Source of the DNA: Macrocybe gigantea
Lineage: Eukaryota > Basidiomycota > Agaricomycetes > Agaricales > Callistosporiaceae
Assembly (NCBI GenBank): GCA_011319805.1
Contig: SJRY01000065.1
Location: 124,001-188,000, forward strand
Length of the DNA stretch: 64,000 bases
Direction of reading: 5' to 3'
Under the pieces are notes generated by a model, which was not told where the DNA came from, ran no database searches, and was given only the letters and a program-made list of their open reading frames with translations. Both the position numbers and the translations under genes were made by a program. The first letter of the stretch is position 1, and each line of letters opens with the position of its first letter. This document shows, piece after piece, positions 45,302 through 57,017 of the stretch.

Positions 45302-46193
45302 AACATAGTGCATGTACATGCCAAGTATGATAGCGAGAGGGTCCATGTAGTCACTACCATTGAGAATCCTTGCTAGATTCTCATAGTTGTTTGGGCAGTT
45401 GGGGGTAGGTGCACAGCTCTCATCACTGCTGTTGATGCTGATGGGGGCATTGGTGGTCATGATATGCAATTTTTGGTCTTCTTCCCTCTTGTTATGGTCT
45501 TTTTATTCTGGTTTGCAGTCTTCTTTAAGAAGTGGTCTAGAGCTTGCTGCACATTCCCCAGTTCCTTCTCTTTGATCTATATGTTCTCCTCATGTCTATA
45601 TCCTTTCCATTTGACTAGGAATAGCATTCCCCTTCCTTGTTTCTTTCTTTTAGAATTTCTTCTATCTCATACTCTTCTTCATCATTTATAATTTCAGGGG
45701 TGGCAGCAATGGTCACTCTTGTATCTTGAAACAGAGTCCTTTATAAGATGTGAGTAGTGTTTTATTGAACATGGGGTGTATCAGCTGCTATGATGCTAGG
45801 AGTTCCAGGTGATATGCCAAGGCTCCTTTCTTTTTAATCACCTTGAATGGTCCATATCAGAGTGCCAATAACTTCTTTAATGGTTAATTGACTGTGATAT
45901 TAGTGGCTTCAAGCCATACTCCATCCCCTTTCTTATATTCACAGGCTGGTTTTCATCTCGCATTATAATTGTCTTTGGCTCGTGTTTGTGCATACTGCAG
46001 CACAGCATTTGCTTCTTTCCATATTTGGTCCATTCTTTCAACAAAGTTCTTTGCTGTGGAATTGTTTCCTTCTATTGTCTGCAGTTCTCCCTTCCAGAGG
46101 TGCATTCCATAGTTGAGATAGAACAGTATCTCTTCGTTCCCTGGTGTGCTTTGTTATTGTATTGGTACTCTATGATCACTATCCACTTTGCTA

Positions 46194-47541
46194 GACATAT
46201 CACTCAGAAAAGCATTACAGTTAGAGGGAAGCTTGCTGAATTCTTAGCTGAGCACACATTCTTGACATTGTCATATAACAAATGGAGCACATGTGCCAGA
46301 GATGAAATCTACATATTTCACATGACAACATCAGTGCAGAGGTCCATCTTTGCAGAGGGTCATGTGTTCAAAGGTGTTTCTGTAACTGGACAAGCACTGC
46401 ATGATGTTGCGGAGCAGGTATGGTTTGTTCTTATATTTCTGTATTGTTGAATTTAAGGCCACAATCCAGGTTCTCATTGAGCATGGCATAGCAAAGTATG
46501 GTGCTGTAGCTGGTGATGGTGGTGCCAATATCTATGTTTCTAAGATAGAGTTATATAAAAAGTATCCATGGATTCTCAACATCTATAACCCATGTCATAA
46601 TCTCAATATTTATATGAAAGATCTTGGAAAAGTATTTAAAGAGGTAAATGGCTATTCTCTTATTGCAAAAACTATCATTAGAAATAATATGATTGCTCTA
46701 TAGCTTCTCTCCATCATCTGGGGCATCTCAAACTATTTTGGAAAATCAAACTATGGCACTTTTCAGCTCTCTGTTGAGTGCAAAAAGTTGGAAATACTGG
46801 AAGGCATGAAGTCAGCATCAGAAACATGGTTTTCAACCTCATACATTCAGGCCAAGGCAGTTGAATCATGTATGCCAGCAATAACAGCCTGCCTTGAAAA
46901 AGGCATACTAATATTCAATACTCCTGCAGTATATCTCATTCAAAATCTTTCTAATAATGACTCATAATAGCAGAAAATTCAGACAAAGAAATTGTTGCTG
47001 TATCTTGAAAAATGTCCAATGCACTACAGTTTCATGAGCAATCTGTCATCTTTCATTCAACTTCTCTTGTCTGGAGCCAATGCTATCATAACACTAGAGG
47101 GGCAAAATACAACATGCACAGATGTGTTCTATGCATGGGTCTGCATTGCCTGGCATCTGGAACGGTTACTTGCTGATCCTAAATGCAGACTTTCATACTT
47201 GAGCAATTCAATTCAAGAAATTTATAATCATTGGTTTGATCAGATGATGGCAGAGTCATCATATGAGGTTTTCTTTCTAGGGTATTGGTTGCATCCATGT
47301 ATGAGTAATGGTCCATCTATCAGTCACCATGTCATTGACTCATTTTTTTAGTATTTCGTCAGAATGGCAGTGTTCAGCTTATAATGCCACAAGTCAAAGG
47401 TAGACTGCTCAAGAAGAAAGAGCAGCCCACACTTTACAAGCACCTCCTGAAGTCTGCTTTGCAGATATTGAAGGGCAAACAGCTACATATATATAGCAGT
47501 AGCAAAGAAGAATCAGATGTGCTTGTTTCTGAGATGATGGG
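46194..47541 (+). pseudogene. hAT-family transposase, middle part
   Basis: The frame 46200-46417 (SVQRSIFAEGHVFKGVSVTG...HDVAEQ) joins across a probable 40-nt intron (46418-46457, GT...AG, phase preserved) to ATIQVLIEHGIAKYGAVAGD. After that come the hAT motif NPCHNLNIYMKDLGKVFKEV and a more degenerate stretch (GISNYFGKSNYGTFQLSVEC, ETWFSTSYIQAKAVESCMPA). Stops appear from 46702 onwards. A complete chromovirus (47542-55253) splits it. The N-terminal zinc finger is missing on the left, where chromovirus sequence takes over. A dead copy of a cut-and-paste transposase. Confidence 0.65.
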
Positions 47542-47769
47542 TGTAACACTGCCCAGTTACATATCATACAATACAATACAATACACTACAACAGGGCCCT
47601 TATGTACTCGTGATGCACTTAGATAGTATTCCTCTTCTGGCACTTGTACCATCATCTTCCCCTCTTCCCCAATATATGCCGGTCCCGATTTCTATCCTGT
47701 GTGTTCTTCTCCATCGCCCTCTCCCCTTTTCCTAGGTCCTTCCATCAGTGAGGTCCAAGCGACCTTCCA
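47542..47769 (+). repeat. Chromovirus 5' LTR (228 bp)
   Basis: Starts TGTAACACTGCCCAGTTACA, itself a short inverted repeat, and ends GCGACCTTCCA. By hand alignment it differs from the 3' LTR at 12 positions, all transitions and no indels. Confidence 0.88.
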
Positions 47770-48083
47770 CTTTTTTGAAATCAGCAACTAGCTCGCTTGA
47801 GCTCGCATTGCAACCAGGGCCGACGACCCTGAAACATCTGTACCATCCCACCCCTACTCCGCACCTTTCACTGTTCCCCTTTCCATCTCGCTTTCGCTGC
47901 CTAGATTCCCCGCTGCACCTGCAAGATGCATGCCATCATTTGGTGCACACATAGTCAATGCATACAGCACATCGTCTTGCTTGGAGTGCATATAGCCATG
48001 CTAGACCTCAAGCATGACATCCAGGTCCTTCCCCTTTCCCTCCACCTACCAACCTGACCCTGCCTCGGGATATACCACCAGTA

Positions 48084-49438
48084 ATGCGTAGTGCCACACA
48101 CACGTCCCAAGCTGGACCTCCCAGCAAGGAAAATGAGTCCCGCGCCACTTCCACCACCGTCAACAGAAGTTCATCTCTCTCTCTGGTTCCTACCTCTCCC
48201 GAACCCCCTTTATCCAACTCTTCTTCATCTTCCGACATCCTTTTTGCACATTTCTGTAAAACTTCCATTCGACAAAAGATGACTACCAAAACTACCGAAT
48301 ATGCAACTCTCGAGGTCAAGGGTCCCAGAAAGCTGCCACTCCTCTCTACAGGTATCGTCTCAGCAAAGATTCTGCACTCATTCAAATACATGCTCCGCTC
48401 TCATTTCAGGGAGAAGAAAGTCACCGAAGACAAAGAAAAGATCCTGAAGATGATGGACTGCTGCGAGGATGCCAACCAAGAAAATTGGTTTGAAAACAAC
48501 GAGGAGGACCTGTCAAAGAAGACGTTCGATACCTTTTTCGATGAATTCGCCAAAAACTTCCATGATAAAGACTGGGAGCAGAAGCTCCACAACAAACTCA
48601 TCTCAGCGAAACTTGGATTGGAACAATCCTTCTTCCAATGGGCCACTGAGTGTCAGACAAACAACACCCTCCTGAAAGGCACCTCTTCTCACCATTCTGA
48701 TGACTCCCTCATCCATCTACTCCAAGCTAACATGGGCGAGGATCTATGCCTCAAAACCAAGGCTTGCATGACAACTAGCTTCAAAGTTTGGCTCAACACC
48801 TGTTCTGAGATCTACGAGACACGCGTTTGAGACTGACAGGCCATCTGCAACATAATCAGTCAGGAAAACCACAAGCGTTTGGCTACCGCCCCCTTGTCCG
48901 GACCATCGTGCAAGGCCAATGCAGTAAACGTAAACAACAAGCCCACAAAGAAGTACCTCCCTAAGTTAACTGACAATGAATGCAACTTGCTGAAAACTAC
49001 AACGGTTGCCGCAAGTGTCGCCGCTTTTATGTCGACCATGAATGGAGCACCTGCCCTAACAACTACCCCTCCCCTGACACGTACACTCCCTTGACCCTAG
49101 AAATGGTGGTCACCCAGAAGGGCAAGAAGCCATCTTCGTCAGGATTGAAGAAGGGAAAGGCAGTCAACGCTGTCCAAGGTGCCGTGGATGGGGATTCCTC
49201 TGATTCCGAATCTGTCAATGACCATATCTCCACTCTGGGCATCAACGCTGTCCTCCCCAAGGCAGACGCCGGTGATACTACCAATGAGGACCACTCCATG
49301 AGTGCCCCCCTCAAAACTTCCCACATTTTTTGGAACATACAAGTCCATTCTAATGTCGCGGATGCAGGATTGACCAAAGCTCTCATCGACAACGGAGCTC
49401 ATCTGGTCCTTATCCACTCCAACACTATTGAATGTTGA
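48084..49438 (+). pseudogene. Chromovirus gag and protease start
   Basis: The frame 48084-48830 encodes a gag-like protein (SSSSSDILFAHFCKTSI; ENWFENNEEDLSKKTFDTFF). After in-frame stops the same frame holds a linker (NVNNKPTKKYLPKLTDNECN). A one-base shift near 48985 leads to a knuckle of the CX2CX6HX4C type (CRKCRRFYVDHEWSTC). A 49.0-49.4 kb linker then ends in the protease start TKALIDNGAHLVLI, where the active-site motif DSG reads DNG. Gag packages element RNA; protease would mature it. Broken by stops and a shift. Confidence 0.75.
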
Positions 49439-49439
49439 T

Positions 49440-50560
49440 GAGCGCTCTGCGCCGCTGACTGCCGATAAGTCCTAATTTGGTAATCCCACCCCTGCATTTG
49501 AAATCATACCACTACTCGGCCCCCTCAGCATGATACCGCAAGTCCAGCCACTGACTTCTCGTTCGAGTACTCGGGATGTTGACAACTCCATGAGGCTTCC
49601 ATTCCAGGTCCCGGACACTTTGCCAAATGCATTGCACCCATACATTCCGGACATTCTGTGCTTCCTATACCGCCCAATCTAGTCAGGCAGTCTTATTCCT
49701 ATATGCCTCCCCCGATTCCCAGATCCTGATATGGCAAGACTACTACCATTTTCGATATTGCACTGCCTCACGCCTTCCTGCATTCCTGACACTGCCTTGC
49801 TGCAGTACATTCGAAACAAGGGATTTCGAGCATGCTACTGTTTCATCCACTCATTTTGAAATTCATGACTCATATTTTACTGATACATTCTACGTTCCTT
49901 AGATTATTTTCACGTTCCATTCTACAATGCGTAGCACCAGTTTCGGGATGTTCTTTTACCTACTGTTTCACCTTTTATGTTCAGATTTTGAATGGACTTA
50001 CATCTCCCTGACGTTTCAGCCACTAAATGACCCTTTTGAAATCATATGATACATTCTCTCATTCGGTTTCGACTTCGCCAGTTATTCCGATACTCGAAAT
50101 CTTCTCATCTATAAAAACCCATGTACTTGGCATTTGTAACACATAGAAAAAAAAGTTACCATCTCAGTCCTTCAGCAGTCTCACAGTCTATGACTCGTGT
50201 GGAGTCCTTGTATTATCCGATCCCAAAGTGTTGAGCTCACGTGGAGCCACAGTACTCAGTCTTGAAATCAGTATCCCTGGCTTCGTGTGGAAGTCACTAT
50301 CATCGAAACCCTTCCAAAACCCTCACCGAAGCCCCCAATATCGCACGGGAATTCAGCTAAGTCTAACCACCTTGTTTCGAAAACCCCGAAATCTGCTTGA
50401 AACCATCCATAATCACTCTGTTCCATTCCCCCCCTTCACTCTACAGTCCCTCAGGTTACTCTGTGACTTGAACAGCTCGTAGTTCATACAGCCTCGGATA
50501 GGGACTGATGCTTCCTTCATTCCACCTTGTTGGTTTGTAGGTTAGTGCTTCCCGATAGTT
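49440..50560. other. Unexplained ~1.1-kb insert inside the protease region
   Basis: Protease homology stops at about 49438 and resumes near 50590 (TFTLSKPEVVEV...IILGLPFLSANQIVVDH). The DNA between matches none of the coding parts. It has a TCTATAAAAACCC promoter-like word (50110), followed by repeated CGTGTGGA/CACGTGGAG words. It could be a solo LTR of another family, with its ends not resolved by eye. Confidence 0.45.
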
Positions 50561-50589
50561 ATCAATGTCTCCAACTCAGAACTTTTACA

Positions 50590-53500
50590 TTATCCAAGCC
50601 TGAAGTTGTTGAAGTCACAATTAATAATAGATGCAAATGCTTCTCCCTATCCTCGTATGTCAAATTACATTTCTCTTCCCCTTGTTTGTCATGGACGTCG
50701 TGTACACTTAAGGCCGTCATCGTGCCGCACCTGTCTTTTGCCATCATTCTTGGATTACCTTTCCTGTCTGCAAATCAAATCGTTGTAGATCACCATGCCC
50801 GTCTTGCTATCAATAAATGTTGCAATGTGAATATTTTGAACCCAGGAGTTCCATCCTCACTTCCCTGGTGTGCACCTGAACCTCCAAAGAAAAAGAAACC
50901 CTTCCCAAAACCAAAACAAGACCATATAAACCAGCTTAAATCTATACTTAAACATTGTTCTGTCTTGCTCAAACAACTCCATGCCGTATGTGAAAAACGA
51001 CGCACGAAGGTTGAGAGTGAATGCGAACCGGTTCACATAGCCAATCCCATTGCTGCAATTCGTGAGCGCATCGCCACGCTGGCCGCTATTGATGCATTAG
51101 AAAAGACTGAAAAGAATCTTTGTTCCAAATTCTCTGCCATTTTTGAACCCATCCCTTATGTTGATGAATTACCCTCCTCCGTATATGCCCGTATCAAACT
51201 CAAGGATGCCAACAAAACGATCACTTCCTGTACCTACACTTGCCCCTGAAAATATAGGTCAGCCTGGCAAACCTTAATACAACAACATCTCGATAGCAGA
51301 AAGATCTGCCCATCCTCTTTGCCTCATGCTAGCCCCTCCTTCATCATACCGAAAGCTGATCCTCTCGTGCTCCCCCGATGGGTCAATGACTTTTGACAAT
51401 TAAACCTCAATATGATCACAGATAGCCACCCTCTTCCCATGATCGATGACATACTTGCCAACTGTACCAAGGGAAAAATATGGGCTACAATTGATATGAC
51501 AAATTCCTTTTTCCAAACCAAGATGCACCCTGATGATATCCCCCTGACAGCAGTGTCAACTCCCTTCAGACTGTACGAATAGGTTGTGATGCTGATGGGA
51601 CTTAGGAACGCCCCTGCCATTCATCAGTGATGCGTAACCTGTGCTCTCTGCCATCTCATTGGCAAGATCTGCCACGTTTACCTCAATGACATCGTCATAT
51701 GGTCAGAGACAATCGAGGAACACATAGCTAACGTTCAACAGGTTCTACAAGCTCTGAAAGACGCCCACCTATATTGCAACCCCAAAAAGATGTGTCTTTT
51801 CCAGCATGAGATCACCTTCCTCGGCCACAAGATATCACAATGTGGCATCGAAGCAGATTTCTCCAAAGTGGATAAAGTCTTGAACTGGCCCAGACTGAGG
51901 ATGGCCTCCGAAGTCCGCGCCTTCTTAGGGCTTGTCTGGTACATCACCAACTTCCTCCCAAATCTTGCTGATCACACTCATATACTGAACGAGTTGACAA
52001 CAAAAGAGGCAGAGCATAAATTCCCTGAATGGGACGCCACACATCAATACGCATTCGACTCTATCAAGAAACTTGTTGTTAACAGAGAATGCTTGACCAC
52101 AATCGACCACATCAACCCTGGCAACAACAAGATCTTTATCACGACTGATGCCTCGGACTTCCGCACCAGTGCCATCCTGTCCTTTGGACCCACCTGGGAG
52201 ACCGTGCATCCCATTGCCTTCGACTCAATGCCGTTGAAGGGAGCAGAGCTCAACTACCCCGTCCATGAAAAGGAACTCCTGGGAATTGTCCATGCGCTCA
52301 AAAAATGGCGAGCAGATCTCCTAGGGTCTTCTTTCACCATACTCACCAACCATCATACCTTGGAGAATTTCCATATCCAAAAGGACCTGAGTCGCCGACA
52401 GGCCCGATGGATGGAATTCCTCTCACAATTCGACGCAACGATTGTATACATCAAAGGCAAATTGAATACAGTAGCAGACAGCTTATCACGCATCCCTGTT
52501 ACTAATTCTGAGGACGAGGCAGTTTGTGACACATTACCTCTCGACTCTTGCCTATAACCTGATGCAACACCTGCAAATGTAGTGCTCCAACCAAACACAG
52601 CCGCCTCCGTTCTTGTACAAGCAGTTTGTGCCCTCACCAGCGCCCGTGAAGAGCTGATGCCTGTCACTGCCTTGCTAGATGTTTCTCATGATGATAAACT
52701 CCTCACACAGATCTGCTCTAGCTATGAGAAGGATTCTTGGTGTCAAAAACTGGAGTCGGCAGCACGAGGATCAAATCTCATCCAAAAACGTAACGACTTA
52801 TGGTTCCTTGGCGATCGTCTCATAGTGCCCCGGGTGCCCAAAGTTAGGGAGGCCTTGTTCCATCTGGCCCACAACACTCTCGGACATTTTGGCACAGAGA
52901 AAAGCTACGCTTCCCTCCGCAACAGTTTTTATTGGCCTAACATGCACTGTGACTTGGAGGAAGGTTACGTCCCATCCTGCCCCGACTGCCAGTGCTTCAA
53001 GGTGACCACCGTGAAGAAGGCTGGCCTACTGCACCCACTCCCCGTACCCGACCAGCGAAGAGATACAGTAGCCATTGACTTCATCAGCCTGCTGCCGGAG
53101 GACGAGGGTTTTAATTGTATCGTCACTATCACTGACCATCTCAATTGCGACATACAGATTCGCCCATGTCGAATGGATATCACAGCATTAGAGTTTGCGG
53201 AGCTGTTTTTTGACTACAGTGTTCCCACGGTCCTTTATACACCCATGCTCCTTTATACAGCGGCCTCTAGCTCCCTCATTTCTCCACGGTTTGGAATCCT
53301 TAAATGCACAAATTAAAGCCCTATACCAGCTCTATTATTCGCGTATTGCTCATGAGAATAATCTCTTTTTTTCTCTCCTGTGGAACAGGTTTATTTGTAA
53401 ATTTTGTAAATATTTGCAATTTTACATCAATGTCGCACGAATAAGCATCACTGCAGCATGATTTTTATGGAAGGATTGAGGGTATTCTACTTGAGGAACA

Positions 53501-54918
53501 TATTGGGACTTATGATTGTCATTTTCTTTCCTTATATCCCACGAAGAATGCCAGAATGGCTATGTAGCGTGATGTATACAAGTAACACCTGGTCGTCCAC
53601 CTGCCATACTATGAGAAAATGTACAAGACAGTGTAAAAGTTAATATAGATACTTTTTAAGTGCTATACTTGACATTCTAATCCTCATCTCAGTCCGCGAT
53701 GTCACTGGGAAGAGATGGCACGCGCTGCTTTTCTGTATAAAGGACTGTCTTTTGCCATTTTAGGAACCCTGTCAGAAATTGTCGACCACAAATTTATTTT
53801 TCCATATTTCTCCTAGATCATGGCATGGAAAGCTAGGCAAATAGCTTATCTACGAAATGATACCACCCTTATGTTCATAGCTTTTGACTATCTCAAGATA
53901 TTCAGTGCGGAGTAAATGCTGTATAAAGGACCGTGGGAACACTGTATTGGTACTGCAAAAATGGCCTTCTGCTCGAAATTGTCTCTGACCATGACAAGCT
54001 TTTCATCATCAAGTTCTGGAAATCGTTGCACAAACTCACCAGGGTGAAACTAAAGCTCTCGATGGCTTACCATCCACAAACTGATGGTGCATCCGAATGG
54101 ACAAATAAGACCGTAAACCAATGCCTCCATTTCCACGTCCAACGAAACCAGAAAGGCTGGGTTCATGCCTTACCCTGGGTACGATTTCAAATCATGAATT
54201 TCGTAAATGTGTCTACTAGTTACTCCCCATTCTTCTTGAAAACAGGATGTACTCCACACGTTATTCCCCCTTTCATCCCCCCCCTTCCTAATGACAGCCC
54301 CGAAGATATCACACCATCTCTCGCCGCAGTGGAATGACTGAACGCCAATGTCGAAGAGGCCAAGGACAACCTCGTGATGGCAAAGACTATCCAAGCCTTT
54401 AATGCCAACAAAGGACATCGAGAGGACCCCGACTTCGATATCGGCAACCACATGTGACTGTCGACCTTTCACTGTCATAACAAATACAAGAAGAAGGGCG
54501 AAAAACACGTTGCCAAATTCATGCCTCATTATGAGGTGTACACTATCATTGATAAGCACCCTAAATTTTCTACCTACACACTCAATATTCCCAAAGATCG
54601 AAACCTTTTCCTGGTTTTCCATGTCTCTGAATTACTTCCGTTCCATGAAAATGATCCTTCCCTTTTCCCAGGATGATTGTTGGTGAAGCCCAGACTGATC
54701 CTAAATGAAGATGGAGACAAAGAATACGAAGTAGAGAAGATACTCGATTCCCAGCGATGAGGGCATGGTTGGTGGTTTTTGGTTCGATGGAAAGGTTACA
54801 GCCTGGAGGACGACTCGTGGTTACCCAGATCCGAACTGTTGGATTGCAAGGCACTGGATGCATGGGAAGCCGAGCACCCCGAGGATTCACCTAACACCGA
54901 CCGTCGAGACTTGTCATA
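50590..54918 (+). pseudogene. Chromovirus pol: RT, RNase H, integrase, chromodomain
   Basis: One frame (with in-frame stops) runs 50590-53214 and resumes, shifted exactly by the inserted mariner-type element, at 53947. RT: SFIIPKADPLVLPRWVNDF, catalytic VYLNDIVIW (the first Asp of YxDD is Asn), LGHKISQCGIEADFSKVD. RNase H: TTDASDFRTSAILSF, YPVHEKELLGIVHALKKW. Integrase: HLAHNTLGHFG...CPDC zinc site, DFISLLPEDEG (D), VSDHDKLFI (D), GASEWTNKTV (E). Chromodomain near 54722-54860: EYEVEKILDS, WWFLVRWKGYSLEDDSW. Several stops sit where CGA or TGG codons are expected (for example FD-TGA-QLN, YE-TAG-V, HQ-TGA). Inactive. Confidence 0.85.
53217..53944. mobile_element. Mariner-type non-autonomous element (MITE-like), 728 bp
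   Basis: Perfect 25-bp terminal inverted repeats start CAGTGTTCCCACGG (53217-53241 and complement 53920-53944). Both ends are flanked by TA (53215-53216, 53945-53946), the Tc1/mariner target duplication. A related word (CTGTATAAAGGAC) occurs once more inside, near 53735. No transposase frame is recognised; the longest ORF (53458-53643) has no known domain. Taking out the element plus one TA restores the integrase frame (FFDYWYCKNGLLLEIVSDHD). Confidence 0.88.
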
Positions 54919-55025
54919 ATGCCTCAGCCACTGGTAGCTTTTTCCCCATGGGGTTTTTTAATGCACCCACGTGCACTCATCTCCGGTCCCCTCCCCCCTT
55001 TGCTTTTCTTAGAACCTGGGGGGGA

Positions 55026-55253
55026 TGTAACGCTGCCCAGTTACATATCATACAATACAATACAATACACTACAACAGGGCCCTTACGTACTCACGATGC
55101 ACTTAGATAGTATTCCTCTTCTGGCACTTGTACCATCATCTTCCCCCCTTCCCCAATATACGCCGGTCCTGATTTCTATCCTGTGTATTCTCCTCCGTCA
55201 CCCTCTCCCCTTTTCCTAGGTCCTTCCATCAGTGAGGTCCGAGCGACCTTCCA
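55026..55253 (+). repeat. Chromovirus 3' LTR (228 bp)
   Basis: Starts TGTAACGCTGCCCAGTTACA and ends GCGACCTTCCA, then the duplication ATGGG. It keeps more CpG sites than the 5' LTR at several of the differing positions, though not at all. Confidence 0.88.
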
Positions 55254-55990
55254 ATGGGTTGGGCTTACAACTTGGAACCATTTTGTAGCCATCCATGGAG
55301 TGCTGATATGAAATCCTTGGACTAGTGGAAGGCACTTGAGAGTGAATCAAATTCCAAACAGCTTGCCATTTGTCTTCAATCACCTTTACCTTTGTTCATG
55401 GTCTAATTTTTGTGAATAGTGGATTGCAATCAAGATCTTTTCAATCTCTCCTTCTGAAATCTGTGATGAGTGAACTGCATCTCACCTTGGGTAGTTCAAT
55501 GCCACACACCACAGTTCAATGTGTCCTGAAAATGTCATTGAATGTACCAAGTTGTATGACTACTACACCAATGGCTATGGTAATAGTAATTCAGACCACC
55601 ATGCCTGTGTACATCTTTCCAAGGTCAAACCATCTAACACTACAGCAGAAAACACTATACAATACTATTTGGCACCAGGATTGATGGACCTCCTCAACAA
55701 GGTGAATGTTTTACCCCCAGCACTTAATTTGCAATGCATGGAGGATGACTGGTTCAATCATCCAGACCCTTATGACCTGGCAGAGTTGGACCACATCGAT
55801 GCAGAGAATCTGTATGATGTCAATATTGTCAGGTGTGGTGGGTGATGGAACATTGCTGACTTTGTAAAGTTGGACAGCCCTGCACTAACTTCTCTCATTG
55901 GATATTTGTCAGGTGACCCTGCTCCATCTTTTTCTGGGACAACCATGTCATCTGGGCATTCTGATGATTGGAACATGGATGAATACTGCT
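55254..55990 (+). pseudogene. hAT-family transposase, C-terminal part
   Basis: Directly after the chromovirus the hAT frame resumes (WAYNLEPFCSHPWSADMKSL, WKALESESNSKQLAI), the hAT dimerisation block with frame changes. Then comes a tail in the frame 55519-55845 (MCPENVIECTKLYDYYTNGY, EDDWFNHPDPYDLAELDHID). Stops and shifts are frequent. This is the second half of the gene that starts at 46194. Confidence 0.6.
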
Positions 55991-57017
55991 AAAAATGAAT
56001 ATATGCTCTGTCATTAGCTGTTTCTCGCTTCTGCAGCATGTTTTTGAATGAGGCCAACTCAGATTTTTTGAGGAAATACTTGATTACATAATAGAGTTTT
56101 TCACAGTTTTAAACAGTGTGAAGAATGCCTCACATGGAGGGGTCGAGTGATCTCACATTCTTCACATTGGCCGAAAGCAATTCAACCCAGCGCTAGAAAT
56201 TTCGTCTGATGTGTCACGCATCAACCCCCCTGCCGAATTGAATCGAATAGTACAGTATCGAGACCATCACACCATTCCTCAGGGGATCTTAGAGGAACTT
56301 GAAGCCACTCAGATTTTTTACTGATAACCATAGCTACTCAATCCTTAATGATTTATTGTTTATATAAATATGATATATACTCATTTATTAGGACGTCAAT
56401 GGTCGTGTGCTGAAAAACCGACCTCCAGAACGAAAACGATGGCGGAGAGGAAAACCCATCGCTTACCGCTGATAAGTCTCCCTCACGTGCTGTCACAAAT
56501 AGTCACAGCTCATGTGATGCGGTCTATTCATGTACACAATTTCTCCCAATATTTTCTCAACGTCCTCGGCCGCTCCTGCGAGATGAGCCTATCCTGGCAC
56601 ATCCTGGCGTGAAAAGCCAAATACTCTAGAGGTGGCAACGGAAACTTCGCCGGGCCCGTGAAGGTTATAAACTGCGGAAGAGTCGTTGATGATTAGGAGG
56701 TTCCAGATATCTACAAAAAACATTGCTGTTGCGCGGACAGCCAAATTTACAAATGATGCAACTCTCCTCGGTAATGTGAAGACATTCTCCAAGCGATGCG
56801 CCCTTTAACGTTGAGGGGCGCCACGGTGATTGACGAGTGTTAGAAATGATGCTGTATGCATTCAATAAAGATATCGATTTGGTTGTGTTATATATATATG
56901 CAGTACAATACACGGTTTGATTGGTTATGCAGAATGGGCACACGCACAATGAAGGGAGAAAGTAACAAAAAAAAAGGAAGGCAAGGATTAGCTGCGGCAG
57001 GAAAAAAAAATACAGGG
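55991..57017. other. Intergenic, AT-rich in part
   Basis: No recognised gene. 56040-56400 is AT-rich with TATATAAATATGATATATAC. A short plus-strand ORF (56370-56612) lacks a domain. The right part probably contains the 3' UTR of the PDK-family gene. It marks the change from transposon-rich to gene-rich DNA. Confidence 0.4.

Larger units (their letters stand above)
41331..46193 (-). mobile_element. Chromovirus fragment interrupted by LINE H
   Basis: Minus-strand copy of the element at 27734-30470. LTR 41331-41650, noncoding tail to 41938, then after LINE H 45317-46193 with the chromodomain region and part of integrase. Sequence agreement with the plus-strand copy is high throughout, with small indels. 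Homology stops near 46193, within integrase, where hAT-like sequence begins. All reading frames carry stops. The two copies face each other around the host-gene island. Confidence 0.8.
47542..55253 (+). mobile_element. Complete Ty3 chromovirus with ATGGG target duplication
   Basis: Two 228-bp LTRs (47542-47769, 55026-55253), a 5-bp duplication ATGGG (47537-47541 and 55254-55258), purine tract GGGGGGGA before the 3' LTR, and the order gag, zinc knuckle, protease, RT, RNase H, integrase, chromodomain. It sits in a hAT transposase. It carries a mariner-type element in integrase and about 1.1 kb of extra DNA in protease. In-frame stops and a YLND in place of YIDD in the RT make it inactive. Confidence 0.92.

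Noticed and set aside
49627..50482. Short ORFs in the protease insert as genes.
   Set aside because: No recognisable domains and low-complexity composition; treated as part of an unknown insert.
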